Below, one piece after another: positions 54,498 to 63,101 of a stretch of 64,000 nucleotides of DNA. Position 1 is the first letter of the stretch, and the number at the start of each line of letters is the position of its first letter. Position numbers and translations under genes: made by a program. Origin of the DNA: Nocardioides terrigena (lineage in GTDB: Bacteria; Actinomycetota; Actinomycetes; Propionibacteriales; Nocardioidaceae); NCBI RefSeq assembly GCF_003047265.1, contig NZ_PZYY01000003.1, forward strand, positions 124,001-188,000, written 5' to 3'. The notes under the pieces are model-generated. The model was not told the DNA's origin. It saw only the letters and a list, made by a program, of their open reading frames with translations, and searched no databases.

Positions 54498-54575
54498 TCA
54501 GCGGCGGCTGCGGAGGAAGCTCATGAGAGCCAGGACCACGACGACGACGATGGCGATGATGACGATGGTGCGCAC
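54498..54575 (-). CDS. 25-residue single-pass membrane microprotein
   Basis: GTG at 54575 (after GGGAGT) opens a 25-codon frame: an Arg, then about 17 hydrophobic residues (IVIIAIVVVVVLALMSF), then LRSRR. This is a clean transmembrane helix with positive residues on both ends. It lies between convergent genes and overlaps no other supported frame. The composition and ribosome binding site suggest translation; the function is unknown. Confidence 0.5.
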   Translation of the reverse strand: MRTIVIIAIVVVVVLALMSFLRSRR

Positions 54576-54698
54576 GATGCACTCCCGGGGGACGAGGAAT
54601 CTTGCCTTCCGGGGGGTCCCGGAGCGGTCACTGTAGCCCCCCGGAGTGGGCCGGAGGCTCACCCCCGCGGGCGACCCCGCGAGCCGCTTCCGGCGGGG

Positions 54699-55046
54699 TC
54701 AGCCCCGGCTCTGCCAGGCGTGCGCGAGGTTGACGCCGACGATGCCGAGCAGCGTCACCAGCAGCGGCAGGAACGCGTCGTTGACGCCCAGCGCGATGCT
54801 GATCGGGATGAAGGCGACCAGCGAGATGATCCCCAGCGCGAGCTGGCGCGCACCGGCGCCGGCCACCGCGGCGGACCGGCGCTGCTGCAGCGAGACCTGC
54901 TCGGCCACCCGCTGCTCGACGGCCCGCTCGATGCGCTCGGCGAACCCGTCGACCAGCTCCGCGTCGTACCGCGCCCCGAGCTCGCGACGGGTCGCCAGCG
55001 CAGCCTCGATGTCGCCGTGCCCCAGCTCGTCGTCGGCTGGGGTCAC
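54699..55046 (-). CDS. Membrane protein translationally coupled to mpa
   Basis: 115 residues starting at GTG 55046 ([20 protein letters not shown]), whose GTGA overlaps the mpa stop. The first 65 residues are a charged helical domain ([20 protein letters not shown]); two hydrophobic helices follow ([40 protein letters not shown]). No known domain. Tight coupling to the proteasomal ATPase suggests a role in or near the Pup system, but this is inference. Confidence 0.75.
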   Translation of the reverse strand: MTPADDELGHGDIEAALATRRELGARYDAELVDGFAERIERAVEQRVAEQVSLQQRRSAAVAGAGARQLALGIISLVAFIPISIALGVNDAFLPLLVTLLGIVGVNLAHAWQSRG

Positions 55047-56797
55047 AGGTACTGACCGGTGTTGGCGACGGTGTCGATGGAGCGGCCGGGCTCGGTGCCC
55101 TGCTTGCCGGTGATGAGCGTGCGGATGAAGACGATCCGCTCGCCCTTCTTGCCGGAGATGCGCGCCCAGTCGTCGGGGTTGGTGGTGTTGGGCAGGTCCT
55201 CGTTCTCCTTGAACTCGTCGACGCACGCCTGGAGCATGTGCTGCACCCGCAGGCCGCGCTGGTCGTGCTCGAGGAAGTCCTTGATGGCCATCTTCTTGGC
55301 CCGGTCGACGATGTTCTGGATCATGGCGCCGGAGTTGAAGTCCTTGAAGTAGAGGACCTCCTTGTCGCCGTTGGCGTAGGTGACCTCGAGGAAGCGGTTC
55401 TCCTCGGACTCGGTGTACATCCGCTCGACGGTGGCCCGGATCATGCCGGCCACGGTCGCGTCGCGGTCGCCGCCGAACTCCGCCACGTCGTCGGCGTGCA
55501 GCGGCAGGGACGCGACGAGGTACTTGGAGAAGATGTCGCGCGCCGACTCCGCGTCCGGGCGCTCGATCTTGATCTTCACGTCGAGGCGGCCGGGTCGCAG
55601 GATGGCCGGGTCGATCATGTCCTCGCGGTTGGAGGCGCCGATGACCAGGACGTTCTCCAGGAGCTCGACGCCGTCGATCTCGCTGAGCAGCTGCGGGACG
55701 ATGGTGTTCTCCACGTCCGAGGAGACACCCGACCCGCGGGTGCGGAACAGCGAGTCCATCTCGTCGAAGAACACGATCACCGGGGTGCCCATCGACGCCT
55801 TCTCGCGGGCCCGCTGGAAGACGAGCCGGATGTGGCGCTCGGTCTCGCCGACGTACTTGTTGAGGAGCTCGGGGCCCTTGATGTTGAGGAAGTAGGACTT
55901 CCCCTCCTGGCCCGTCCTGGCGGCGACCTTCTTGGCGAGCGAGTTGGCGACCGCCTTGGCGATCAGCGTCTTGCCGCAGCCGGGCGGACCGTAGAGGAGG
56001 ACGCCCTTCGGGGGCTTGAGCTGGTGGTCCTTGAAGAGCTCGGGGTGCAGGTAGGGCAGCTCGACGGCGTCGCGGATGGCGTCGATCTGGGAGATCAGGC
56101 CACCGATCTGCGAGTAGTCGATGTCGGGGACCTCCTCGAGCACCAGCTCCTCGACCTCGGACTTGGGGACCCGCTCGTAGGCGTAGCCGGCGCGGGCGTC
56201 GAGCAGCAACGAGTCGCCGGCGCGCAGCGGCTCGTCGAAGAGGGGCTTGGCCAGGCGTACGACGCGCTCCTCGTCGGCGTTGGCGATCACCAGGCCGCGC
56301 TCACCGTCCTCGAGAAGCTCCTTGAACATGACGACCTCGCCGACCTTCTCGAAGCCGAGCGCCGCCACCACGTTGAGGGCCTCGTTGAGCATGACCTCCT
56401 GGCCCTTGACGAGCTCGTCGAGGTCCACGGCGGGGCTCACGTTGACCCGGAGCTTGCGACCGCCGGTGAACACGTCGACGGAGTCGTCCTCGTTGCGGGC
56501 CAGGAAGGTGCCGAAGCCGGCGGGCGGCTGCGCCAGCCGGTCGACCTCCTCCTTGAGCTTCATGATCTGGTCGCGCGCCTCGCGCAGCGTCTGGGCGAGC
56601 CGCTCGTTCTGGCTGGTCACGGCGGCCAGCGACCGCTGGGTGTCGGCGAGTCGCAGCTCGAGGCCCCGGGACTGGCCGGGCATGTCGGTGAGGCGGCGAC
56701 GGAGGTCACCCACCTCGGCCTCGAGGAAGCGCACCTGCTGCACGAGCTCGTCGGGCGTGCGCCCCGCTCCGGCGGGCGTGGATGTCGATTCGGACAT
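55043..56797 (-). CDS. mpa: Proteasomal AAA+ unfoldase Mpa/ARC
   Basis: 584 residues from ATG 56797 (AAGGAGGTGA 6 nt upstream). Coiled coil at about 14-90 that captures Pup, tandem OB domains about 95-210, then the AAA module: GPPGCGKT (270-277) and [12 protein letters not shown] (340-351), with arginine-finger region [19 protein letters not shown]. The C-terminus is NTGQYL, the HbYX-like tail that opens the proteasome gate. It unfolds pupylated proteins and feeds them to PrcAB. Confidence 0.96.
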   Translation of the reverse strand: MSESTSTPAGAGRTPDELVQQVRFLEAEVGDLRRRLTDMPGQSRGLELRLADTQRSLAAVTSQNERLAQTLREARDQIMKLKEEVDRLAQPPAGFGTFLARNEDDSVDVFTGGRKLRVNVSPAVDLDELVKGQEVMLNEALNVVAALGFEKVGEVVMFKELLEDGERGLVIANADEERVVRLAKPLFDEPLRAGDSLLLDARAGYAYERVPKSEVEELVLEEVPDIDYSQIGGLISQIDAIRDAVELPYLHPELFKDHQLKPPKGVLLYGPPGCGKTLIAKAVANSLAKKVAARTGQEGKSYFLNIKGPELLNKYVGETERHIRLVFQRAREKASMGTPVIVFFDEMDSLFRTRGSGVSSDVENTIVPQLLSEIDGVELLENVLVIGASNREDMIDPAILRPGRLDVKIKIERPDAESARDIFSKYLVASLPLHADDVAEFGGDRDATVAGMIRATVERMYTESEENRFLEVTYANGDKEVLYFKDFNSGAMIQNIVDRAKKMAIKDFLEHDQRGLRVQHMLQACVDEFKENEDLPNTTNPDDWARISGKKGERIVFIRTLITGKQGTEPGRSIDTVANTGQYL

Positions 56798-56934
56798 GTG
56801 CGTCACCTCCTTGGTCCTTCGGACACTACCCATCTCCTGATGGGACGGAAGTGGATAACCGCCAGTGTTGATCACTATTTCGTCGCGATCCGGACTCGGC
56901 CGGCTCCACCGGCGGTGCCGCCGCCGGCGACTCC

Positions 56935-57483
56935 TCAGGCCGACGGGTCGTTGAGGCGGTGGATCGCGAGCAGCTCGTCGTCGGTGAACTCCCCCGACGC
57001 GCGCAACACCTCCTGGACCACGGCCGACTTGCCGGCGAGGTAGACGTCCATGTCCATGGCCGGGTCGTCGGCCAGGGCGCGCTTGACGTCGCCGTACGCC
57101 GTCCGGAGGTCCTCGTCATGTCGCAGCACGTCGCGGACGGCGAGGTGGTTACGGACGTTGATGGTGCCGGAGGCGCACACGTAGACGTGACGACGCGGTG
57201 CGGTGTCCGGGGCGTGGAAGGCCTCCCGGTCGGTGACGCCGAGGTCGCCGCGGTGGACGTAGCCGACGCGCTCGAGCGCACCGACCGCGTCAGGGACGTG
57301 CTCGCGGTCGACGATCACGTCGATGTCGAGGATCGGCTTGGCCGCGAGACCGGGCACGGACGTCGAGCCGACGTGCTCGACCCGGGCGCCGGGGATGTCG
57401 GCGACCGCCCGGCGCAGCACCTCGGCGACCTCCTCGAAGCGGACCGCCCAGTCCGGGGACCAGTCGACGACCTCGAGGCTCAC
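56935..57483 (-). CDS. GrpB/Dephospho-CoA kinase-like nucleotidyltransferase family protein
   Basis: 182 residues of the GrpB (UPF0157) nucleotidyltransferase-like family. [59 protein letters not shown] and [20 protein letters not shown] are typical; the Gly-Ser and Asp-x-Asp resemble nucleotidyltransferase active sites. Function of the family is poorly known. GTG start overlapping the trmI stop (GTGA). Confidence 0.88.
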   Translation of the reverse strand: MSLEVVDWSPDWAVRFEEVAEVLRRAVADIPGARVEHVGSTSVPGLAAKPILDIDVIVDREHVPDAVGALERVGYVHRGDLGVTDREAFHAPDTAPRRHVYVCASGTINVRNHLAVRDVLRHDEDLRTAYGDVKRALADDPAMDMDVYLAGKSAVVQEVLRASGEFTDDELLAIHRLNDPSA

Positions 57484-58478
57484 GCCTCGTCGGTGGTGAC
57501 GGCGTTGGTGGCGTCGGCCTCCGGGAGCGGGGGGAGGTCGGCGGGACGCGGACCCGTGTAGTCCGGGCCGTAGGCGCCGGGCGCGGGACGGCGGGTCTTG
57601 CGCATGGGCTTCTCCCCCGGCGCCATCCGGCGGGCGGTGACGAGGAAGGCGGTGTGACCGATCATCTTGTGGCCCGGACGGACCGCGAGGCCCTCCACGT
57701 GCCAGTCCCGGACCAGCGACTCCCACGGCTGCGGCTCGGTGAAGCCGCCGTGGACGCGGAGCGTCTCGACGACGCGGGAGAGCTGGGTCGTCGTGGCGAC
57801 GTACGCACAGACGATGCCGCCGGGGACCAGCGCGTCGGCGACGGCGTCCACGCAGCTCCACGGATCGAGCATGTCGAGGATGACGCGGTCGACCTGGCCC
57901 TCGATCTGGGGCAGCCCCTCCTTCAGGTCGCCCAGCCGCAGGTCCCAGGCCGGGTGCGTCTCGCCCTCGGGGGCGGAGAAGAACTGGTCGACGTTGCGCT
58001 TGGCGACCTCGGCGAACTCCTCGCGGAGCTCGAAGGACGTCACCCGGCCCCACGGGCCGACGGCCCGCAGCAGCGAGCAGGTCAGGGCGCCGGACCCGGC
58101 GCCGGCCTCGACGACGCGGGCGCCGGGAAAGATGTCGGCCAGCGCGATGATCTGGGCCGCGTCCTTCGGGTAGACGACCGCCGCGCCCCGGGGCATGGAC
58201 ACCACGAACTCGCTGAGCAGCGGGCGGAAGACGAGGTACTGCCCGCCGGCCGACGACACGACCGTGAAGCCCTCGTCGCGGCCGATGAGCTCGTCGTGCT
58301 CGAGGTGCCCGCGGTTGGAGAAGAAGCGCTTGCCCGGCGTCAGCTCGAAGTTGTGGCGGCGGCCCTTCTGGTCCGTCAGGCGCACCCACTCGCCGGCCCG
58401 CAGCGGGCCGCGGTGGACACCGGACCACGCCTCCCGCGGGACGTCTGGGGAGGGTACGGCGGGGGTCGTCTCGGGCAT
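57480..58478 (-). CDS. trmI: tRNA (adenine-58-N1)-methyltransferase TrmI
   Basis: 332 residues. N-terminal domain (GEWVRLTDQKGRRHNFELTP) and SAM-binding domain with ARVVEAGAGSGALTCSLLRA, GRVTSFELREEFAEVAKRNV, then DRVILDMLDPWSCVDAVADA. It makes m1A58 in the T-loop of tRNAs; M. tuberculosis Rv2118c is the orthologue and also lies next to mpa. TAGGGT stands 7 nt before the ATG (leaderless). Confidence 0.95.
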   Translation of the reverse strand: MPETTPAVPSPDVPREAWSGVHRGPLRAGEWVRLTDQKGRRHNFELTPGKRFFSNRGHLEHDELIGRDEGFTVVSSAGGQYLVFRPLLSEFVVSMPRGAAVVYPKDAAQIIALADIFPGARVVEAGAGSGALTCSLLRAVGPWGRVTSFELREEFAEVAKRNVDQFFSAPEGETHPAWDLRLGDLKEGLPQIEGQVDRVILDMLDPWSCVDAVADALVPGGIVCAYVATTTQLSRVVETLRVHGGFTEPQPWESLVRDWHVEGLAVRPGHKMIGHTAFLVTARRMAPGEKPMRKTRRPAPGAYGPDYTGPRPADLPPLPEADATNAVTTDEA

Positions 58479-58485
58479 GCGCGGA

Positions 58486-58491
58486 ACCCTA
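58486..58491 (-). promoter_or_regulatory. trmI: -10 element of trmI (leaderless)
   Basis: Minus-strand TAGGGT 7 nt before the trmI ATG. Confidence 0.6.
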
Positions 58492-58587
58492 GTGCTGGGT
58501 GCCCGTGGTCGCGGAAATGACGCGTACGCCGGGTCGTAGGTGGGTCGACCGGGGCCGGGGTCAGCGGCGCGCCTCGGCTCGCCGGTG

Positions 58588-58941
58588 CTACGCGTGGACG
58601 GGCGCCGACTCCGGCGGCTCGACCTCGCGACGCGCCAGGATCCTCGTCCACCCGGCCAGCGCCATCAGCCCGCCGATGCCCATCGTGGTCAGCAGCACCA
58701 CCCGGGACTGCCGGATGACGCGGCCGCACGCCGCTGCTTCGCCCGGTTGAGCGTCCGCAGCGCGTGTCGCGTTGCTTGCCGTGTCGGGCGTACCGGACAC
58801 GAGCCACGACGCCGAGATCGCGGCGCCGCAGCGGTGGGTCCGACCCATGACCTGCGTCGATCTCTGGTGCTCGGTGCCGACGGAGAAGGCCAGGAGGACC
58901 ACGAGCAGCCCACCCACGACCGCAACCCTCGCCCCTGTCAT
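58588..58941 (-). CDS. Hypothetical membrane protein
   Basis: 117 residues from ATG 58941 (MTGARVAVVGGLLVVLLAFS); an ATG 36 nt upstream is possible. Two hydrophobic helices (residues about 5-22 and VVLLTTMGIGGLMALAGWTR) flank a Cys-containing, presumably extracytoplasmic loop (HRCGAAISASWLVSG, AACGRVIRQSR). The two loop cysteines could form a disulfide. No known domain. On the same strand as trmI, about 110 nt upstream of it. Confidence 0.6.
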   Translation of the reverse strand: MTGARVAVVGGLLVVLLAFSVGTEHQRSTQVMGRTHRCGAAISASWLVSGTPDTASNATRAADAQPGEAAACGRVIRQSRVVLLTTMGIGGLMALAGWTRILARREVEPPESAPVHA

Positions 58942-59168
58942 CACGCCAGCATGGACCCGCGTCGCTGCCCCGACCACTCCCCCGCCACCGGATCACCTCA
59001 GCGCGTGCGCTCGCGAGAACGGTGGTTGACCATCCATCCCGCCGTCACCCGCCCGCCCGAGCCGTGGGTCGACCTCGAGGTCACAGCGACCGCCCGGAGC
59101 GTCGAGACCTCGACGGGCTGACTCGATTGCATCGAACGCGGCGTCACGTGGCCCTTGCACGCGCCTGT

Positions 59169-59198
59169 GGCCCCGCCGATGCTGCGTTGGCGGGGTCC
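59169..59198 (-). terminator. Hairpin after the DUF222/HNH gene
   Basis: CCCCGCC (59171-59177) pairs with GGCGGGG (59189-59195) and can extend by two pairs with one bulge. It lies 12 nt beyond the stop of the minus-strand HNH gene. Confidence 0.5.
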
Positions 59199-59210
59199 GG
59201 GGCGTGGTGG

Positions 59211-60680
59211 TCAGAGGTCGGGCGGGTGTGGGTCCGGCAGGTCGTCCGGATCCGAGCCCGTGGGTTTGGGCGGCGCGTCGTACCGGTCCGGTGCGTCGGT
59301 GCCCTTGCGAGGGGACGGGATCTCAGGCTCAGGCCAGGCGCGGCCGATGGGTTGGCTGCCGGTGTGGTCGCGGAGGTAGGTGTGGCCGAGCGGGCTGGTC
59401 CAGACGAAGACCCCGGGTTCGGTCATCTCGTACCGCCATCGGCCCCGTGTCTTGAGCCTATGGTGGCGCCTGCAGAGCGGCGCGAGGTTGTCGGTCGCCG
59501 TCGGCCCGCCGTCCTCGGGGTGGTCGTGGTCGTAGGGGATCACGTGGTCGAGGTCGCAGAGCCTGGCGTTGCGACCACACCACGGGAAGACACACGTGCC
59601 GTCGCGGACGATCACGTGCTCCCGCATCTCCGGGGTTGGCCGGTAACCCGTGCATTCGAGGCGTTCGCGGAGGTCGATGACCTTGGTGACGACCACCTGC
59701 ACGTCGGCGCGGCCGCACCAGGCCTGGATCTGGTCCACGGACAGCAACCGCTGGCCGCCCTGCTCGATCCGCCCGCACAGCGCCTCGTCCGGCGCGTCCG
59801 GGTGGTCGACGTGGGTGATCGGGTCCGCTGAGAGATGGGCGTAGAGGTGGATCTGCGTCACGGGCTTCACCGGCCGCTGCGGTCGCACCTCACCCCCCGC
59901 AGCGTTGTCCTCGGCCTCATCCGGGTCGTCGAAGCCGATGGTGAACTGGTGCCGGGCGAGATCACCGAGCGCGGTGGCCCGGCGTCCGTCGACGGTGTCG
60001 GTGGACCCGAGCTTCGCGAGGTGCTCGGCTCCGCGCTTCACGGCTTCGGCGAGTGCGAGGGCGTCGGGGATCTCCAGGTCGGCCTCGAGGTGCATCGTCC
60101 CGTCGAACGACGCCTGCTCGGTGTCGAACGTGACGTGCCGCTTGTCCGCCGAGTCGTCCAGGGACTTCTGCACCGCGTCGGGCATGAACCGCACCCTGGC
60201 CTCGTCGACCACCCGGCGCAGCTGCGACGGCGTCAGCCGCGAGGCACACCAGAAGACCTGCTCATCCACGTGGGTCGCCGCCTCCAACGTCAGCGCGAGG
60301 GTGGTCTGCGCGATGATCCGCGCCCGCCATCCCGCGACCAGCCCGGACAGGACCGCACCCCAGAGCCTGGGGAGGCGGTAGGCGACCTCGACACAGTCGG
60401 TCAGGAACCGGCCCGCACTGTCGTTGGTCCGACCCAGCATGGTCGCGAACTCCGGCACACAGAACTCATCAATGGACGGGGACCCCTCGCCGGCGAACGT
60501 CTTCGGCGAGGTGAAGCAGGCCTCGGCGAACTCGGGGTCCGCGATGTGCAGGTCGGCCCAGTGCACCGCCAGGCGCATCATCTCGACGTCCTCCGCTGCG
60601 GCCCGATCACGCGAGTCCTTCACCGCACGCAACAGCTCGGCCGGGGTGTCCGGGAGAGCGGGTGCGGTGGTCGAGGTCAT
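59211..60680 (-). CDS. DUF222 / HNH endonuclease domain protein (13E12-repeat family)
   Basis: 489 residues from ATG 60680. N-terminal DUF222 helical region (RLAVHWADLHIADPEFAEAC to VDEARVRFMPDAVQ), then the HNH domain: RDGTCVFPWCGRNARLCDLD, HVIPYDHDHPEDGGPTATDN and LAPLCRRHHRLKT, with the zinc cysteines and catalytic His. Such genes are multicopy in actinobacterial genomes and are often flanked by repeats, as here. A role in DNA mobility or defence is suspected but unproven. Confidence 0.9.
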   Translation of the reverse strand: MTSTTAPALPDTPAELLRAVKDSRDRAAAEDVEMMRLAVHWADLHIADPEFAEACFTSPKTFAGEGSPSIDEFCVPEFATMLGRTNDSAGRFLTDCVEVAYRLPRLWGAVLSGLVAGWRARIIAQTTLALTLEAATHVDEQVFWCASRLTPSQLRRVVDEARVRFMPDAVQKSLDDSADKRHVTFDTEQASFDGTMHLEADLEIPDALALAEAVKRGAEHLAKLGSTDTVDGRRATALGDLARHQFTIGFDDPDEAEDNAAGGEVRPQRPVKPVTQIHLYAHLSADPITHVDHPDAPDEALCGRIEQGGQRLLSVDQIQAWCGRADVQVVVTKVIDLRERLECTGYRPTPEMREHVIVRDGTCVFPWCGRNARLCDLDHVIPYDHDHPEDGGPTATDNLAPLCRRHHRLKTRGRWRYEMTEPGVFVWTSPLGHTYLRDHTGSQPIGRAWPEPEIPSPRKGTDAPDRYDAPPKPTGSDPDDLPDPHPPDL

Positions 60681-60785
60681 GGCTCCAGCCAATCAGGGAC
60701 CACCGACATTCAGAGGCCGTCGAACCCCTTCCTGACCAGATGGTGGACACGACTTTCGACGACTTTTCGGACCGGCGGGCGGCGC

Positions 60786-60960
60786 GGTTTCGAGGCTCGC
60801 TGCGCTCGCACCTCAACCACCGACAGCACGGTCCCGGGGCGGTGGGTGGCCGGGTTTCGAGGCTCGCTGCGCTCGCACCTCAACCACCGACAGCACGGTC
60901 CCGGCGCGGCGGGTGGCGTGGGTCCGAGAGCACGTTCTGCGCTCGCACCTCAACCACCGA
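60786..60960. repeat. Tandem 67-bp repeats (about 2.6 copies)
   Basis: Units start with GGTTTCGAGGCTCGCTGCGC at 60786 and 60853 (period 67); a third, degenerate copy (from TGCGCTCGCACCTCAACCAC at 60938) follows after 70 bp. The unit core is partly palindromic. It lies between the HNH gene and the site-2 protease. No reading frame is supported within it. Confidence 0.85.
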
Positions 60961-60976
60961 GAGGTCCGGCGACGGG

Positions 60977-62140
60977 TCAGCGGCGCGGGGCCTCGCGAAA
61001 CGCCTTGTCGACGTCGGCGGTGACGAGCACGCCACAGATCTGGCCGTCCTCCTCGAGCAGGAGGTACTCGTCGGCAGGGCGTCGGCTGATCGCGAGGATC
61101 AGCTCCTCCCCCTCGATCGTGGCGGGCAGCGAGAGCCCGTCCTCGAGGGTGCGGGCGACGGCCGAGACGGCCATCCAGGGGCGCCGGTCGGCGGGGGTGG
61201 CCAGCACGGCCGCCTCGTTGACGATGCCGGTGGCGCGACCGGCACTGGTGGTCGTGACGATGCTCCCGGCGCCGGCCTCCTGCGCGCGGCGTACGGCTTC
61301 GGCCAGCGGCAGGTCCTCCGGGACCGCGAGCGTACGACGCGCGAGCGGGCGCGCGACCAGGTGCGGGAGGCGTCGGCGCAGCCGCGCCTGGGACATGGCC
61401 GCGGTCGCGCCGGTCCACAGGAAGACCGCGAGCACGAAGACGAGGGCGTAGTCGAAGAGGGTCGGCTCGACGTCGAAGACCTCGCGCTGGACCAGCGGCC
61501 AGGCGAGCACGGCGAGCGCGGTGAGCCGCCCTCCCCAGCCGGCGACCAGCGTGCCGCGGTGCTCGTTGCCGGAGACGCCCCAGACGAGGGACTTGAGCAC
61601 CCGGCCACCGTCGAGCGGCAGGCCGGGGACGAGGTTGAGGACCCCGATCAGGAGGTTGGCGCCGGCGAGACCCTCGATGGTCACCCGGATGAGCCCCTCC
61701 GGTACCACGAACCACGCAGCGGCAGCGACGAGGCCCACGGCGATCGAGGTCAGCGGGCCGACGACGGCGATCCAGAACTCCTGCCGGGGCTTGCGCGCGG
61801 CCCCGTCGATCTCGGTCATGCCGCCGAGGAAGTGCAGGGTGATCGAGTTGACGACGTACCCGAAGCGCTGCGCCATGAGGGCGTGCGACGCCTCGTGCAG
61901 CAGCACGGCGAGGTAGAGCATGACGGCGAAGACGAGCCCCGCGACGTACTTGAAGACGCCGAGCCCCGGCTCCACCTGCTCGATGCGCGGCGCGATGGCG
62001 AAGGCGATGAGCGCGGCCACGAGGAACCACGAGCTGGTGACGAGCACGTCGATGCCGGAGACCGAGCCGACGCGGAACGTGCCGGCAGGGCGCTGCCGAT
62101 CGGCATGTTGTCGATCCGCCGGCGGAGGAGTCTCGGTCAC
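60977..62140 (-). CDS. Site-2 protease family (M50) with CBS domains
   Basis: 387 residues. LYLAVLLHEASHALMAQRFG carries the HExxH-type zinc site, and LLIGVLNLVPGLPLDGGRVL the NPDG-type Asp ligand, within about six helices. The C-terminal 130 residues contain two CBS motifs (RTLAVPEDLPLAEAVRRAQE; DEYLLLEEDGQICGVLVTAD) that may sense adenine nucleotides. An intramembrane protease of the Rip3/Rv2625c type, possibly cutting anti-sigma factors. GTG start with TAGGCT 6 nt upstream (leaderless). Confidence 0.9.
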   Translation of the reverse strand: MTETPPPADRQHADRQRPAGTFRVGSVSGIDVLVTSSWFLVAALIAFAIAPRIEQVEPGLGVFKYVAGLVFAVMLYLAVLLHEASHALMAQRFGYVVNSITLHFLGGMTEIDGAARKPRQEFWIAVVGPLTSIAVGLVAAAAWFVVPEGLIRVTIEGLAGANLLIGVLNLVPGLPLDGGRVLKSLVWGVSGNEHRGTLVAGWGGRLTALAVLAWPLVQREVFDVEPTLFDYALVFVLAVFLWTGATAAMSQARLRRRLPHLVARPLARRTLAVPEDLPLAEAVRRAQEAGAGSIVTTTSAGRATGIVNEAAVLATPADRRPWMAVSAVARTLEDGLSLPATIEGEELILAISRRPADEYLLLEEDGQICGVLVTADVDKAFREAPRR

Positions 62141-62146
62141 CCCACG

Positions 62147-62152
62147 AGCCTA
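62147..62152 (-). promoter_or_regulatory. -10 element of the site-2 protease gene (leaderless)
   Basis: Minus-strand TAGGCT 6 nt before the GTG at 62140. Confidence 0.55.
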
Positions 62153-62182
62153 GCCGCGGGCCGTGGTGTCGGTGGGGTCACC

Positions 62183-62188
62183 TAGGGT
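62183..62188 (+). promoter_or_regulatory. -10 element of the RecB-like gene (leaderless)
   Basis: TAGGGT 7 nt before the ATG at 62196. Confidence 0.55.
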
Positions 62189-62195
62189 GCGGCGC

Positions 62196-63101
62196 ATGAG
62201 CTCGACTGCCCCCTCCCCCGCCGACCGGGTCTCCACCCCGGTCGACGGCGTCGACGTGCTGGGCGCGCTCTCCCCGAGCCGGGCGGGCGACTTCATGACC
62301 TGCCCGCTGATGTATCGGTTCCGCACCATCGACAAGCTCCCCGAGCAGCCCTCGCCCGACGCCGTCCGGGGCACCGTGGTGCACAAGGTCCTGGAGGACC
62401 TCTTCGACCTGCCCGCGACGGACCGCACGCCCGACGTCGCGGCCGACATGCTCGTCCCGTCCTGGGAGGCAGTCCTGGAGGCCGCCCCCGAGGTCGCGGA
62501 GATGTTCGGTGACGAGGGGCCCGACGTCGCCTCGTGGCTGACCTCGTGCCGTGAGGTCCTCGACCGCTACTTCACCCTCGAGGACCCGCGCCGCCTCGAG
62601 CCGGCCGAGCGCGAGCTGTACGTCGAGACGGTGCTCGACAGCAAGCTCCTGCTGCGTGGCTTCGTCGACCGCCTCGACGTGGCCCCTGACGGCCGGGTCA
62701 GAGTGGTGGACTACAAAACGGGACGAAGCCCTGGGCCGGGCTTCGAGGCCAAGGCGCTGTTCCAGATGAAGTTCTACGCCCTGGTCGTCTGGCGCACCCG
62801 CGGCGTGCTGCCGAGCGTGCTGCAGCTGGTCTACCTCGGCAACGGCGAGATCCTGCGCTACGAGCCCGACGAGGCCGACCTGCTCGCCACCGAGCGCAAG
62901 GTCGAGGCGGTCTGGCGCGCCATCCGCGAGTGCGAGGAGACCGGCGACTGGCAGCCCAGCCCGTCGCGGCTGTGCGACTGGTGCAGCTACAAGCCGTTCT
63001 GCCCGTCGTACGGCGGCACGCCACCGCCGCTGCCCGAGCGGGTGCCGGTCCCGGACCCCTCCGGGGACGTCGACACCGACGAGGGCGTCACCGCCCGCTG
63101 A
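62196..63101 (+). CDS. RecB-like PD-(D/E)XK nuclease with Fe-S cluster
   Basis: 301 residues from ATG 62196, placed by the TAGGGT element 7 nt upstream; GTG 62163 is less likely. SPSRAGDFMTCPLMYRFRTI and VRGTVVHKVLEDLFDL open the Cas4/AddB-like fold; VRVVDYKTGRSPG holds the catalytic Asp and Lys. The four cysteines (Cys in DFMTCP and three in RLCDWCSYKPFC) should bind a 4Fe-4S cluster. M. tuberculosis Rv2119 orthologue, in the same trmI neighbourhood. A DNA-repair exonuclease is likely. Confidence 0.92.
   Translation: MSSTAPSPADRVSTPVDGVDVLGALSPSRAGDFMTCPLMYRFRTIDKLPEQPSPDAVRGTVVHKVLEDLFDLPATDRTPDVAADMLVPSWEAVLEAAPEVAEMFGDEGPDVASWLTSCREVLDRYFTLEDPRRLEPAERELYVETVLDSKLLLRGFVDRLDVAPDGRVRVVDYKTGRSPGPGFEAKALFQMKFYALVVWRTRGVLPSVLQLVYLGNGEILRYEPDEADLLATERKVEAVWRAIRECEETGDWQPSPSRLCDWCSYKPFCPSYGGTPPPLPERVPVPDPSGDVDTDEGVTAR

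Noticed and set aside
55043-56875. Longer mpa reading starting at 56875
   Set aside because: The extra 26 residues lie in the promoter region; the inner ATG at 56797 has an excellent AAGGAGGTGA and matches the family start.
60786-60960. Tandem repeats considered as CRISPR
   Set aside because: Near-contiguous 67-bp units with related interiors, so no unique spacers.
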